Below, in pieces: positions 52,324 to 61,665 of a stretch of DNA of 64,000 nucleotides (within the stretch, counting starts at the first letter, position 1; every line of letters starts with the position of its first letter). Below the pieces are notes generated by a model, which was not told the origin of the DNA, made no database searches, and saw only the letters and a program-made list of their open reading frames with translations. The DNA is taken from the NCBI GenBank assembly GCA_041751955.1, contig JBGSIB010000030.1:15020-79019 (forward strand), given 5' to 3'. A program made the position numbers and the translations under genes. This stretch comes from UBA2040 sp041751955. Lineage in GTDB: Bacteria; Bacteroidota; Bacteroidia; Flavobacteriales_D; Crocinitomicaceae.

Positions 52324-52356
52324 AATGAGTCCTGAAAACGGACTCATTATTTTTTA
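52324..52356 (+). terminator. Intrinsic terminator downstream of fic
   Basis: A perfect 9-bp stem AATGAGTCC / GGACTCATT with a 7-nt loop, followed by ATTTTTT, about 97 bp after the fic stop. Confidence 0.85.
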
Positions 52357-52417
52357 AGTAATTGATTGTCAGCGCTTTTTGTTATGCTTGTTTTTTGTTT
52401 AAAGAGGATTTATTATA

Positions 52418-52452
52418 AAGGGAATATGGGCTATTGCGGATAGTGAATTGTT
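52418..52452. repeat. Palindromic leader element, copy C (degenerate)
   Basis: AAAGGGAATATGGGCTATTG followed by CGGATAGTGAATTGTT aligns with copy A at 34206-34242 (ATAAGGGGATATGCGCTATTG); the stem has two mismatches. It precedes a decayed locus. Confidence 0.55.
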
Positions 52453-52470
52453 CCCTCATTCCCCAGCATA

Positions 52471-52815
52471 TTGAAAAGATTCATACCTTCGATTCAAATC
52501 CCACCTCATCATGAACCCAAATTTAAATCAACCCGAAAAAACTCAGCTTTCGAAACCAAAAATCCTCCTCCTCCATGGAGCTTTAAGCAGCAAAAAACAA
52601 TTGGCGGTACCATTGCCGCAGTGGTAGTCCGAGGTTTAGTTGCCGCGAAATGCATTTCCATGTTATCGGATGGCTTTGATGGAGAATCAAATAGCGGAAG
52701 CTACAGTTCTGGCAGGTATTGAGGTGGCACATTTTAAGATAGAGTATCTGAATTTACTGGGAAATATGGAGGTGGATTGAGCGACATGTATCCTGGTGTA
52801 AATTACGGCGATTAG
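52471..52815 (+). pseudogene. Decayed locus with alpha/beta-hydrolase-like start and interrupted small protein
   Basis: ATG at 52511 encodes 38 residues whose KPKILLLHGALSSKKQL resembles the first strand and oxyanion turn of an alpha/beta hydrolase, then stops at 52625-52627. An overlapping frame from 52471 runs through a Gly/Ser-rich stretch (DGESNSGSYSSGRY), meets TGA at 52720 and TAA a few codons later, but stays coherent (DRVSEFTGKYGGGLSDMYPG) until TAG at 52813. This looks like a composite of degraded genes. Confidence 0.45.
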
Positions 52816-52847
52816 CAAAAAAGATTCACTTGATTGAAGCAAAACAC

Positions 52848-52887
52848 AAAAAACCCCCAAAGAAAAATTTCCTTGAGGGTTTCTGTT
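52848..52887 (-). terminator. Terminator after M4 protease gene
   Basis: On the minus strand AAACCCTCAAGGAAA pairs imperfectly with TTTCTTTGGGGGTTT, followed by TTT. It lies just after the protease stop at 52905. Confidence 0.7.
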
Positions 52888-52904
52888 TTTAATTTTAATT
52901 CTGA

Positions 52905-55900
52905 TTACTCTTTCACAAAGCGTTTGATATGCACTTCTTCATCAGCGCTTACTTTGATCATGTACATGCCGGCTGGCAATTCACGGATGGCAATTTCTTG
53001 ATTTTCATCATCGAATGTACCTTCAAACATCAATTTACCTTGTAAATCAAATACTTGATAGTTTTCCATGTTCTCGATTCCTTTCACTTGAATGAAATCG
53101 TTTGCTGGATTCGGGAAAAGAACCATTTCCATCGCTGGATCATCCAAAGTACCCAAAGCAACCAATGAAGAATTGTTGCCAACTATAGAATTGATTGCCG
53201 GAACAGCCCCAACATAACCTGTTATCACCACCGCATCGATGTAAATTAAATCATCGTTAGCAGAAGCATCACACTGGAAACGGAAACGTCCACTGGATAC
53301 AAAACTGACCATGCTAGACGGAATAATCATGCTCGCCATGTAATAGGTATTGTTGTTGAAACTTGTTCCTCGTGCCCATGATGCCACTGTTGTATACGTA
53401 CTTCCATCGGAAGAATAACGCAACCAGAAATCTTCACCTACTTCCATACTATTGGCATAGAACAAGAATTCAACTTTTACGTTGTCAAATCCAGTTAAAT
53501 TTAAAGCTGGCGAAGTCATAGCTGACGGTGTTCCTGAATTATCACGGATATAGATGGAGAAACTTCCTTCTGAGGAACGTGAACCTGAATAACGTGCGCA
53601 ATCGCTACCGCCATCAGCCCAGCCGTCCCAGCCTGATTCAAAATAACCTTGGTGTAAAACTACACTCGAACCGCCACCTGTCGCATCTGTTGTCACATTC
53701 ACTGTGTTGCTGTTTCCAGAAACGTTACCTGCCGCATCTTCCGCAAGAACATAATAGGAATAAATTGTGCTGGCATTCAAGCCTGTAACACTATAACTTG
53801 GCGTTGTAGATGTGCCAATGGACGAACCATTTTGATAAACACGATACAAGGCAACGCCAACATTATCGGTAGAAGCTGACCAAGCCAAATTGGTTGAATT
53901 GGTTGTTGTTCCGCTAGCTGCAAGATTAGTCGGTGTAGATGGTGGAGTAAGATCTGCTGCTGCTCCTGTCGTCACATTTATCGTGTTGCTGTTTCCAGAA
54001 ATATTACCCGCCGCATCGTAAGCACGAACATAAAAAGAATAGGTCGTACTAGCCGACAATCCTGTCACATTCATGGATGTTCCCGTAATATTTCCAATTG
54101 AAACTCCATTTCTATAAACGGTATATCCCGTTACACCCACATTGTCTGTCGATGCTGTCCAGTTCAAATTCGTTGAATTTGTTGTCGTTCCAGATGCAGA
54201 AAGATTTGTTGGATTACTTGGAGCCACAACATCCGGTCCGCCACCAGTATTGGTAACACAAAATGCTTGCGATTCACCACTTCCATAAGCTCCACCTGCT
54301 TTAATGGTTGTTGATCCGCTCACCAAAGTGTAGCCGCCGTTTCCGAAGGAACAGCAAATTCCATCACCGTATGAATCAACGATAGCCCAAGTGTAGTTTC
54401 CGTCTGCCAAAGTCAAAGGAACAGTAACTGTGCTTCCAGCTACTGAATATCCACTTCCTGAAGCAACGGTTACATTACTTGCATTTTTAACCGTCCAACT
54501 TGTTTCCGTAGGATAATTGTCCAATGTCAACGTTAATGTGATATTTCCATCCACACATGTTGGAGGGACAACCGGACCATATGCACTTCCCACACCAACA
54601 GCATACCAAGCATCTGTTGTTGCTATTTCTTCTGGCGAACCAGCTCCAAACAAATCAATTGCTGATAAAATCGCTCCAGCGCGTGCATTGGCGAAAGTAG
54701 AATTTGACGTTAAATAAACAGTCAAATTACGGTAAGCAATTGCCGCTGCATTCGCCATGCCAATTCCAGAAACGGAATACGCATTTCCTAAATCATTTGT
54801 AGCGCTTCCACCTTGAGAAAGCAAATAAAACCATTTGTTTTGAACACCAGAATTCGTATGAACGCCACAATAGTCATTCCCACTTGAAGGAGCACAATTT
54901 GGGTTAATCCAATACGTTCCGCCATAACAATCAGGATCACCGTACTGCTTTGGATTGCTCATCGAACGCAGTGCACTTGAACCAGTCAAATAAATTTCAG
55001 ATCCCATCAACCAGTTGTTGGTTCCTTTTCCATGTTTTTCAATCAACTCTCCAAAAATGTCGGAGAAAGATTCATTTAAAGCACCCGATTCTTTTTGATA
55101 CACCAAATTGGCACTGTTTTCCGTCACACCGTGCGTAATTTCATGACCAACGATATCCAAAGTAATCAGTGGTCCATAGGTGGTTCCATTTCCATCACCA
55201 TATGTCATAACACTTCCGTTCCAAAATGCATTCACGTAATTGGACGAGTAACTCACGTAGCTTTTGATGATTGCTCCAGAACCGTTATAAGAATTTCTGT
55301 TGTGATTTTGCAAATAGTACTCATGTGTTTGCTCCGCTGCATAATGTGCTTGTACACCTTTAGTATTTGTGAAATTTGTAGAGGTTGACGTGTAATCCGT
55401 TGATGCTGTGTAACTTGTTCCATTATTCATATTGAATGTTTGGATTCCACTTCCACTACTTGTTTGTCTCAATCTATAATTGCTTCCTGTGTAATCTGCC
55501 GTGAAAGAAACGTTTCCATCGTAAACTGAATTTCCAGAAGCTGCAATATCGGTATGGTGAATTTTACTGTTTTCAAAGAAAACTTCACCCGTTTGTGCAT
55601 CCACATATACAAGCGCACGATACAAAGGATCTAATGAGTAAATGTCCATTTTGTAAGCCAATCGAGTTGTTTCATTGATGTATTCAATTTTCGGAAAAAT
55701 CACCAACTCCGTTTGCAGTCCTTCGTAACCAGCCATGTGCGCAGATTCTGTGGCACCATCCAATAGCGCAGAAGCACCTACGTTTTTCTTGGCATTGGCC
55801 TCTGCCGTTGCTTTGGAAATACCTGGGGAGATATTCAAATAAGGAATGTCATAATATTCACCCGTCATGGAAATAAGAGCATCTCCTTTAGCATGCAGTG

Positions 55901-56213
55901 TATAAGATGCAAATTCCACAGGAAGGTTTTCATAATACTGCTGGTATTTTTGATGCGTCACACCAATTTCATCCACTTCATTTTTCAACAAATGCATACT
56001 AGCAACTGCAGGAAGTGCCAAATAATCTTTCAAAACAACTTTCGCATCGCGCAGTTTGGGCTGTTTGTCGTTTTTGAATTGAATCAAAGTCGGTTGTCCC
56101 GCCTCGTTCAAGTTCCGTTGTGCAACATTTTCTGTCAATTTGCTCTTGCCTTGACCGAACGCAAAGGTTCCCATGAAGGAGAACAGCACAATGAATTTAA
56201 TAGACTGTTTCAT
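52905..56213 (-). CDS. Secreted M4 (thermolysin-like) metalloprotease with Fn3 and T9SS domains
   Basis: A 1102-residue protein: signal peptide (TFAFGQ), FTP/PepSY propeptide (about 35-200), and M4 peptidase with zinc motif HEITH (357-361), third ligand Glu381 in NESFSD and catalytic His452 in GVHTNSG. A beta-sandwich (~555-655), two near-identical Fn3 domains (~665-845, TPTNLAASGTTTNSTNL-type repeats), a jelly-roll domain (~850-1010) and a type A sorting domain (LFPNPANDFIQV...LPAGMYMIKV) follow. It digests extracellular proteins at the surface or after release. Nothing is missing from the active site. Confidence 0.95.
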   Translation of the reverse strand: MKQSIKFIVLFSFMGTFAFGQGKSKLTENVAQRNLNEAGQPTLIQFKNDKQPKLRDAKVVLKDYLALPAVASMHLLKNEVDEIGVTHQKYQQYYENLPVEFASYTLHAKGDALISMTGEYYDIPYLNISPGISKATAEANAKKNVGASALLDGATESAHMAGYEGLQTELVIFPKIEYINETTRLAYKMDIYSLDPLYRALVYVDAQTGEVFFENSKIHHTDIAASGNSVYDGNVSFTADYTGSNYRLRQTSSGSGIQTFNMNNGTSYTASTDYTSTSTNFTNTKGVQAHYAAEQTHEYYLQNHNRNSYNGSGAIIKSYVSYSSNYVNAFWNGSVMTYGDGNGTTYGPLITLDIVGHEITHGVTENSANLVYQKESGALNESFSDIFGELIEKHGKGTNNWLMGSEIYLTGSSALRSMSNPKQYGDPDCYGGTYWINPNCAPSSGNDYCGVHTNSGVQNKWFYLLSQGGSATNDLGNAYSVSGIGMANAAAIAYRNLTVYLTSNSTFANARAGAILSAIDLFGAGSPEEIATTDAWYAVGVGSAYGPVVPPTCVDGNITLTLTLDNYPTETSWTVKNASNVTVASGSGYSVAGSTVTVPLTLADGNYTWAIVDSYGDGICCSFGNGGYTLVSGSTTIKAGGAYGSGESQAFCVTNTGGGPDVVAPSNPTNLSASGTTTNSTNLNWTASTDNVGVTGYTVYRNGVSIGNITGTSMNVTGLSASTTYSFYVRAYDAAGNISGNSNTINVTTGAAADLTPPSTPTNLAASGTTTNSTNLAWSASTDNVGVALYRVYQNGSSIGTSTTPSYSVTGLNASTIYSYYVLAEDAAGNVSGNSNTVNVTTDATGGGSSVVLHQGYFESGWDGWADGGSDCARYSGSRSSEGSFSIYIRDNSGTPSAMTSPALNLTGFDNVKVEFLFYANSMEVGEDFWLRYSSDGSTYTTVASWARGTSFNNNTYYMASMIIPSSMVSFVSSGRFRFQCDASANDDLIYIDAVVITGYVGAVPAINSIVGNNSSLVALGTLDDPAMEMVLFPNPANDFIQVKGIENMENYQVFDLQGKLMFEGTFDDENQEIAIRELPAGMYMIKVSADEEVHIKRFVKE

Positions 56214-56530
56214 AGTTTTAAAGAATTAATAAAGTTTATACTGGAACTGGAGTTTCATAAATTTCCAATTCGTTTCAATTCTGCCTAAAAAGCTCTGCAA
56301 CGCATAATAAATGAGGGACTTACACGCGTCATTACGTTTTTAAAGCAGGTCGTAATGTATATATAATTTAACAATAATATAATAATTGTTAATAAATTTT
56401 CACACCAAGGTCTGAACGAAGAACATCATTTTTCAATATCTCGAAGAGAAGAAGTCACGTTTCATTCGTTTCTTATAGTTTGGCACACATATTGAAATAC
56501 ACTCTTCATAACCCTTAAATAAAATTAGAC
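56214..56530. other. 317-bp intergenic region with an AT-rich inverted repeat
   Basis: Between divergent genes. It contains TTAACAAT (56368-56375) and ATTGTTAA (56385-56392) as an inverted pair, possibly a binding dyad. I see no ORF or RNA gene. Confidence 0.45.
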
Positions 56531-56998
56531 ATGAAAAAATTACAATATGGATTAATCGTCTTCGGGATGATGGCAATTGGTCAAATAAATGCGCAAAGTG
56601 AAGAAAAACCACCTCGGAAAATAGAACCGACGACTCGTCCGACACCAAAGCCGAAGCCAACAACTAAACCATTACCAAAACCGGAGCCCACAACAAAACC
56701 TCTACCAACAACAAGACCTGCTCCTGAGTCTGAAGCAAAAGTGGATAAGCAGTTTGCGAAATTGGATAAAAATGGTGATGGATTTCTTGTACTTGCAGAA
56801 ATGCAAAACGGAAAAGGTGAAGAAGCAAAAGATCAGGTGAAACGCTTCCAAAAAATGGATGTCAATAATGATAATCGAGTAACATTAGCTGAATTCCGAG
56901 CACACAAAGCCAAAAAAGCAAAGAAAGAGCACAAGGGAAAGAAAGAGCACGAAGAGCATGATCACGACCATGGTGACAAAAAAGGAGGTAAGCATTAA
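56531..56998 (+). CDS. Secreted EF-hand protein with Pro/Thr-rich linker and His-rich tail
   Basis: A 155-residue exported protein. A signal peptide (GMMAIGQINAQ) nearly identical to that of the gene at 59944 is followed by a repetitive PTxKPxPKPEPTTKPLP linker (about 25-65), two EF-hand loops (DKNGDGFLVLAE, DVNNDNRVTLAE) and a Lys/His/Glu-rich tail (HKGKKEHEEHDHDHGDKKGG) that could bind metals. Role unknown; calcium binding outside the cytoplasm is likely. A strong terminator follows. Confidence 0.82.
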   Translation: MKKLQYGLIVFGMMAIGQINAQSEEKPPRKIEPTTRPTPKPKPTTKPLPKPEPTTKPLPTTRPAPESEAKVDKQFAKLDKNGDGFLVLAEMQNGKGEEAKDQVKRFQKMDVNNDNRVTLAEFRAHKAKKAKKEHKGKKEHEEHDHDHGDKKGGKH

Positions 56999-57019
56999 CC
57001 GTCCAAATACATAATCATT

Positions 57020-57055
57020 AGTCCTGTCAATTTATAATTGGCAGGACTTTTTTTA
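57020..57055 (+). terminator. Intrinsic terminator after EF-hand gene
   Basis: An 11-bp stem AGTCCTGTCAA / TTGGCAGGACT (one G-T pair) with a 7-nt loop and a T-run, 22 bp after the stop. Confidence 0.88.
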
Positions 57056-57140
57056 TTTAAACGAACAATAGAAAGATTGTCGATAATTACTTTAGGTTCT
57101 ATTCATCTCAATAAGAAAACCATCTTTTGAATTCATTTTT

Positions 57141-59205
57141 TTAACGAAGAAGAATCACATGACCTTCCAACTGAACCCTTTCATCGAATTTTGGATTTTT
57201 AAAGGCTATTGTCCAAATGTATGCTCCATCGGGTGCCGGTTTATGGTCTCCTGTTTTCGTGCTTCCGTCCCATCCAACATTTGCGTCTTTGGATTCCCAA
57301 ACCAATTCTCCCCAACTGTTGTAAATGGAAAGTTGGAAATTAAAAGGGTCAAAACCACTGGTGAAAATCGGCTGGAAAATACTGTTGAATTCATCTCCAT
57401 TCGGTGTAAATGAATTTGGCACATAGAAAACAGGCTCTTCATTCAGGGAAATAGTTTGCCAAGCTTTATCTTCGCATCCTAATGGCGAAAAGGCCGTCAG
57501 TTCAACCACATATTCCAATTGAGTTCCATCGAATACATGCGTTGGATTTACATCCGTTGATGTAGAACCATTATCATCAAAATCCCACAAATAACTAACT
57601 GCTCCAACAGAATTGTTGGTAAAGACAATTGATCCATCCGATTCTGTCAATTCAAATGCAGAGGGTGTGAATCCGGCATCAACATCCTCTACATAAATAG
57701 AATTCTGATAGGTCTCGGAATTCGTGCAGCCCGCATTTGATGTTACCGTCAAAGTGACGTCATACCATCCTGAACTTGTTAAATTTACTGATACGGTTCC
57801 ACAGCCTATGTGATTGATTCCATTGCTCAATGCCCAAATACAATTCGAGAAATTACCAACTGAGGTATTTGTCAAAGTTGCCGTTAAAGGTGCACATCCT
57901 ATCGTGTCGCTCAACAAAAAAGTAACAAGCGGTAAGGACTCGACAGTCACGGTAACATCATCCGTGTTTACGCAACCGTTGATGTCTGTTCCTGTTACGG
58001 TATAAGTATCCGTATTGATAGGCACAAAAGCTTGACCGTCAATTACAGCTAAATTCCAAACATAACTTTGTGCTCCTGAAGCAGATAAAATAGCTGGATC
58101 GCCTGTGCAGACAACAAAATCGCTACCTGCGCTTACAGCTGGCAAGGCATGAACAGTTACCGTCTGAGTCGGCGAAGCTGGGCAGTTTCCATTGGTCGTA
58201 TACTGAATGGTGTAGCTTGTTCCTCCAATTCCTCCATTTATGGAAGCTGTGGTGGCATCAACTACTGCACCATCAGCAGGAACAGGATTGAAACTAAAGG
58301 TTCCACCAAAAGTGCCGGATATATTGGCAGGTGGTGAAATCGATCCTACGCAAAAATCAAAAGTGGTAAACGAAGCATTATCTTGTGGCTGGACAGTTAT
58401 TGTTACTGCGTCTTGACAATTGTTGACGTCTGAATAGGTTATAATCGCTGTGCCAGATGAAAGCCCTGTCAAAAGTCCACTGTTATTTACTGATGCAACT
58501 GCTGGGTTCGAAGAAATCCAAGGAAGAGTTGGGTGTTGAGTTCCAGAACCCGACAGCTGACCCGTGCCATTTTCACAAATATTTAAATTGCCCGAAATGA
58601 CCGGTGTTGGATATACCGATACTGGAATAAGCAAATTCGGACCACTTCCACAGCCAAGCACTGACGGGACTACCGTGTAATTCACAATTTGTGCCACGTT
58701 TGTCAAATTTGTTAAGGACTCTGCAATGGAAGTATTCGTTTGTACGCTCGTACTCCCGCCGCTTACATTCCCATTGGCTACGGCGCTCCAAGCGAAACTT
58801 GTGCCCGCGGTCGTGCTTGACAATAAAATATTCGTGGTGCCTCCTGAACAGATTTCCGCAGGAGTGGGACTATAACTCGCTACAGGAATAACACAGGTAC
58901 ACGAAGGATTGGTGATATTCGTTATCATGTCCACATTGCACACGCGTTGGTTTTGATTGGCACCACCTGAGCCTGCCGTAAATCCCCAGTAAACTGAAGC
59001 AGGATTCACAAAATGGGTTCGGATATCGCCGTTATAAGTTGTGACCAAAGTGCTATCGAAATAAACCAAATACTGCAAATTAGGTAAATCCCAAATGATA
59101 CAAATATCATGAAATTGACCATCGGTTACCATTCCGCTTGGCGGCAGCAAACAATTGGGGCCTGCTAGTGTTCCCCCTGCCGATTGATTTCCATCCAAAA
59201 GAATG
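57141..59205 (-). CDS. Lectin/PKD gliding-associated protein, C-terminal part (T9SS type B)
   Basis: The main frame of a large surface protein that begins in another frame at 59718. It contains the second half of an L-type lectin domain (AILLDGNQSAGG, FDSTLVTTYNG, VYWGFTAGSGG), several Ig/PKD-like domains (GDPAILSASGAQSYVW, AVSYLWDFDDNGSTSTDVNPTHVF) and a C-terminal gliding/CHU_C sorting domain (VPNSFTPNGDEFNSIFQPIF...YNSWGELVWES...GHVILLR). The open frame extends to 59291 but the coherent sequence starts near 59205. The protein would be exported by T9SS. Confidence 0.85.
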
Positions 59206-59718
59206 GCAAGGTAAATCATTGATGTTTCCCAAAGCGGGAAGAGCCGTATTCCAAGGGTCAGCAGAATTGTCCCAAATATCAAATTCAACAATAACGGAAG
59301 GGTCTATGACGCAATTTCCAATGGGCAAACAACCTGTTAGATTTCCATAAGAATATCCAATTCCACCACCTTCGCCGCCCAAGACATTGGGAACACCTTC
59401 GGCTTGAAGCACAAAAGCCATTCCATCGCCAGAATTAAAAACATCAAAATTCGCTTCGAAATAGACTTTAAAAGACTGATTGAGATTAATAGGGTCACAT
59501 ATCCACATACCGCCAGCATCAAAGCTGTTTTGGGTTAACGAAGCACATCCATTGTTGGTCATTGCTGTACCAACTAATTTGTAACCATTAGCTACGCATG
59601 TATTCGCACCTCCTCCAGAATTCACCAAACTTAACCCATCTACGACGATTGACTGTGCGTAAACATTTAAAAAAAGAAAGGAAAAAAGTACACAGATTGA
59701 ATATTTGATGTTCTTCAC
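59107..59718 (-). CDS. Lectin/PKD gliding-associated protein, N-terminal part (frameshifted)
   Basis: A GTG at 59718 gives a signal peptide (FLFLNVYAQ) and the first half of an L-type lectin domain (GDGMAFVLQAEG, GIGYSYGNL, VIVEFDIWDN). After NDLPCH, near 59201-59208, the true sequence continues in another frame (57141-59205), so a one-base insertion or two-base deletion splits the gene. A longer TTG start at 59739 is rejected because it lies within the promoter -7 box. The joined protein would be ~860 residues. Confidence 0.8.
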   Translation of the reverse strand: MKNIKYSICVLFSFLFLNVYAQSIVVDGLSLVNSGGGANTCVANGYKLVGTAMTNNGCASLTQNSFDAGGMWICDPINLNQSFKVYFEANFDVFNSGDGMAFVLQAEGVPNVLGGEGGGIGYSYGNLTGCLPIGNCVIDPSVIVEFDIWDNSADPWNTALPALGNINDLPCHSFGWKSIGRGNTSRPQLFAAAKRNGNRWSIS

Positions 59719-59736
59719 GCGAGCATTTATTTCTAC

Positions 59737-59768
59737 CAAATATAATGAAAATTTCTCTTATTGTACAA
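59737..59768 (-). promoter_or_regulatory. Promoter of the lectin/PKD gene
   Basis: On the minus strand TTG (59768-59766), a 21-bp spacer and TATATTTG (59744-59737) match the Bacteroidota consensus exactly. The leader to the GTG start is only about a dozen bases. Confidence 0.7.
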
Positions 59769-59943
59769 AGAACAATAACTATAAGGGTATTTCCATTCTA
59801 CTCGTTATTTCATCGAAAAAAAACGCACTGGCACATCGAAAGCGCATTTTAAAATTAAGATATTTTAACCCATGTAATTCAATAACTTAGGTAATTGGCA
59901 TGTTAATTGAAACTGTAAGTTCAAATGCTTAAATAAATAAAAC

Positions 59944-60498
59944 ATGAAAAAAGTACACTTAGGATTAATGCTTATCGGAATGATGGCCATTGGTCAAATT
60001 AATGCACAGGAAACAACTCAGGATCATCCTCGACATACTAAAGGTGATTTCTTTGCGAAAATGGATGTCAATAAAGACGGCGCCATTACCCTGGACGAAA
60101 TGAAATCACACGAAGGTGACGAAGCTAAAAAAGAAGAGCGTTTCAAAAAAATGGATTTGAACGCAGACGGAAAGATTACGCAAGAGGAAGTTGCTCAAAT
60201 GAAAGAACAACGTCAAGAAAGAATGGAAAATCGTCCAAGTCCAGACGAGCGTTTCGCTAAAATGGATAAAAATGGAGATGGTGCCATCACATTGGATGAA
60301 ATGAAATCACAGGAAGGTGACGATGCCAAAAAAGAAGAGCGTTTCAAAAAAATGGATGCCAACGGTGATGGAAAAGTGACGCAGGAAGAAATGGCTGCAC
60401 TTCACGAAGCACGTCAAGTGAAAAAAGAAGAACATAAAGGCAAAAAATGCGATGGCACAAAATGCCAAAAACCCGCACAAGAAGCTCCGAAAAAATAA
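59944..60498 (+). CDS. Secreted four-EF-hand calcium-binding protein
   Basis: A 184-residue exported protein with a signal peptide (GMMAIGQINAQ) shared with the gene at 56531. Four EF-hand loops are visible: DVNKDGAITLDE, DLNADGKITQEE, DKNGDGAITLDE and DANGDGKVTQEE. Loops 1-2 and 3-4 arose by an internal duplication of 201 bp (67 codons; KKEERFKKMD occurs in both). A basic tail with two cysteines (KKCDGTKCQK) ends the protein. It probably binds Ca2+ in the periplasm or outside; partner unknown. Confidence 0.87.
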   Translation: MKKVHLGLMLIGMMAIGQINAQETTQDHPRHTKGDFFAKMDVNKDGAITLDEMKSHEGDEAKKEERFKKMDLNADGKITQEEVAQMKEQRQERMENRPSPDERFAKMDKNGDGAITLDEMKSQEGDDAKKEERFKKMDANGDGKVTQEEMAALHEARQVKKEEHKGKKCDGTKCQKPAQEAPKK

Positions 60499-60526
60499 TT
60501 TTTTTTAGTTTACGCTAAATAATCAG

Positions 60527-60561
60527 AAGTCCTTTCAGCATTATGTTGAAAGGGCTTTTTG
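60527..60561 (+). terminator. Intrinsic terminator after four-EF-hand gene
   Basis: An 11-bp stem AAGTCCTTTCA / TGAAAGGGCTT (one G-T pair) plus T-run, 28 bp after the stop. Confidence 0.85.
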
Positions 60562-61058
60562 GTTTATACTATCTACATAACAGTGAATAAATATATCTAG
60601 TCTAAAAATTGGGGAGAAACAAATTCTAGTAATTTTTATAAATCATTTTTTTTACTCGTTTATTAATCTAACTTCGATTTAAAATTCGTTCTTCTTTTCT
60701 TTTTCTCCGGGAAAAAGTAAAGAAGCAACCTGCCCGCCGAACACGGCTAGTGGCAGGCGGGAAGAAAAACCTCCCGCTACGGAAAGTTCCAGTTGAGAAA
60801 CTTGTCATTGGCGACCTTATCAGTGATCCTTCGCTTGCTCGCTTTGCTAACACAAGCTTCGGCTTCTTCAAGGTGCCCACCAATTCCTACATTTCTCGCC
60901 TTTCACCTTCCTAAGGCGATTTAAATTGATCGCAGAACTCGAATTCTCTCAAAAATTTCAATTGAATATTTATATTGTTTAAAATTCCTCACCAACTTTT
61001 GATTATGATCTAAAAAAATCAATTCAAAACCTTATTTTAGTGGTAAACATAACTACAC
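60562..61058. other. 497-bp intergenic region with a G+C-rich dispersed-repeat-like block
   Basis: Bases ~60690-60905 are noticeably richer in G+C and contain CCCGCC (60733-60738) and GGCGGG (60756-60761) as an inverted pair, followed by CCTCCCGCTACGG. The block resembles the CTGCC/GGCAG elements of the suf gaps. Short frames on either strand lack starts or family resemblance, so I call no gene here. Confidence 0.5.
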
Positions 61059-61550
61059 GTGAAAACAAAATCCCCTTCAGAAATCAAACAAGAATTGTCA
61101 ACTTTTGTGACGGTGCAATGCGGGCTTTATCACGAAAAGGTGGCGTTGAATCCTGAAACGAAAATGCCAATAATAACGCAAATTGATAGTGAAGTAGCAT
61201 GCACAAGAGTTCAGCTTTGTCCAGCGAATCTGAGAAGTAAAAGACTGGGGTGTGCACATAGTTTTGCCAATGACAATTTCAATAAGCTCATCAACGAATT
61301 GGAATCAGAAAATTCTGAAATCACTGAATTACAAGCCAAAATCAAGCAAATCATTCTTAAAATATACATGCTCGACCATGAGAAAGGAAACCTTGAAAAA
61401 GACCACGCAAAAAGTGTAATGTTTCATTCTAGCAACAAAAGTCAACAAGAAAACATCCAAACTAAAATTGAGCAATGCCTTGCGCAGCATTTTATTCTCA
61501 TTAGCGAACTGGAAAGTACTAAAAATAAGATATTACATCACTTGGCGTAA
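61059..61550 (+). CDS. Uncharacterised coiled-coil protein
   Basis: A 163-residue protein with a GTG start. The N-terminal ~70 residues contain four cysteines (VQCGLYHEK, VACTRVQLCPA, GCAHSF) that could bind a metal, and the rest is a long charged helix (NELESENSEITELQAKIKQI) likely to form a coiled coil. No family recognised; there is no signal peptide, so it is presumably cytoplasmic. Its position before a VWA T9SS gene has no clear meaning. Confidence 0.6.
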   Translation: MKTKSPSEIKQELSTFVTVQCGLYHEKVALNPETKMPIITQIDSEVACTRVQLCPANLRSKRLGCAHSFANDNFNKLINELESENSEITELQAKIKQIILKIYMLDHEKGNLEKDHAKSVMFHSSNKSQQENIQTKIEQCLAQHFILISELESTKNKILHHLA

Positions 61551-61665
61551 AAAATTCAATCCATTCTTGAGGAATTTCAGGAACCTATTTCTTTGCTTTT
61601 ATTGGGGATTTTGAACCAATTACTAGTTTCATTGTACAGCATACTATTCATTATAAAACCAAGTC

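Noticed and set aside
59719..59739. TTG start at 59739 for the lectin protein
   Set aside because: It overlaps the exact -7 box TATATTTG and would add residues before the signal peptide; GTG at 59718 fits better.
60668..60883. 71-residue minus-strand ORF in the 60.6-61.0 kb gap
   Set aside because: Basic, low-complexity translation lying in a G+C-rich repeat-like block; no domain, signal or conserved start context.
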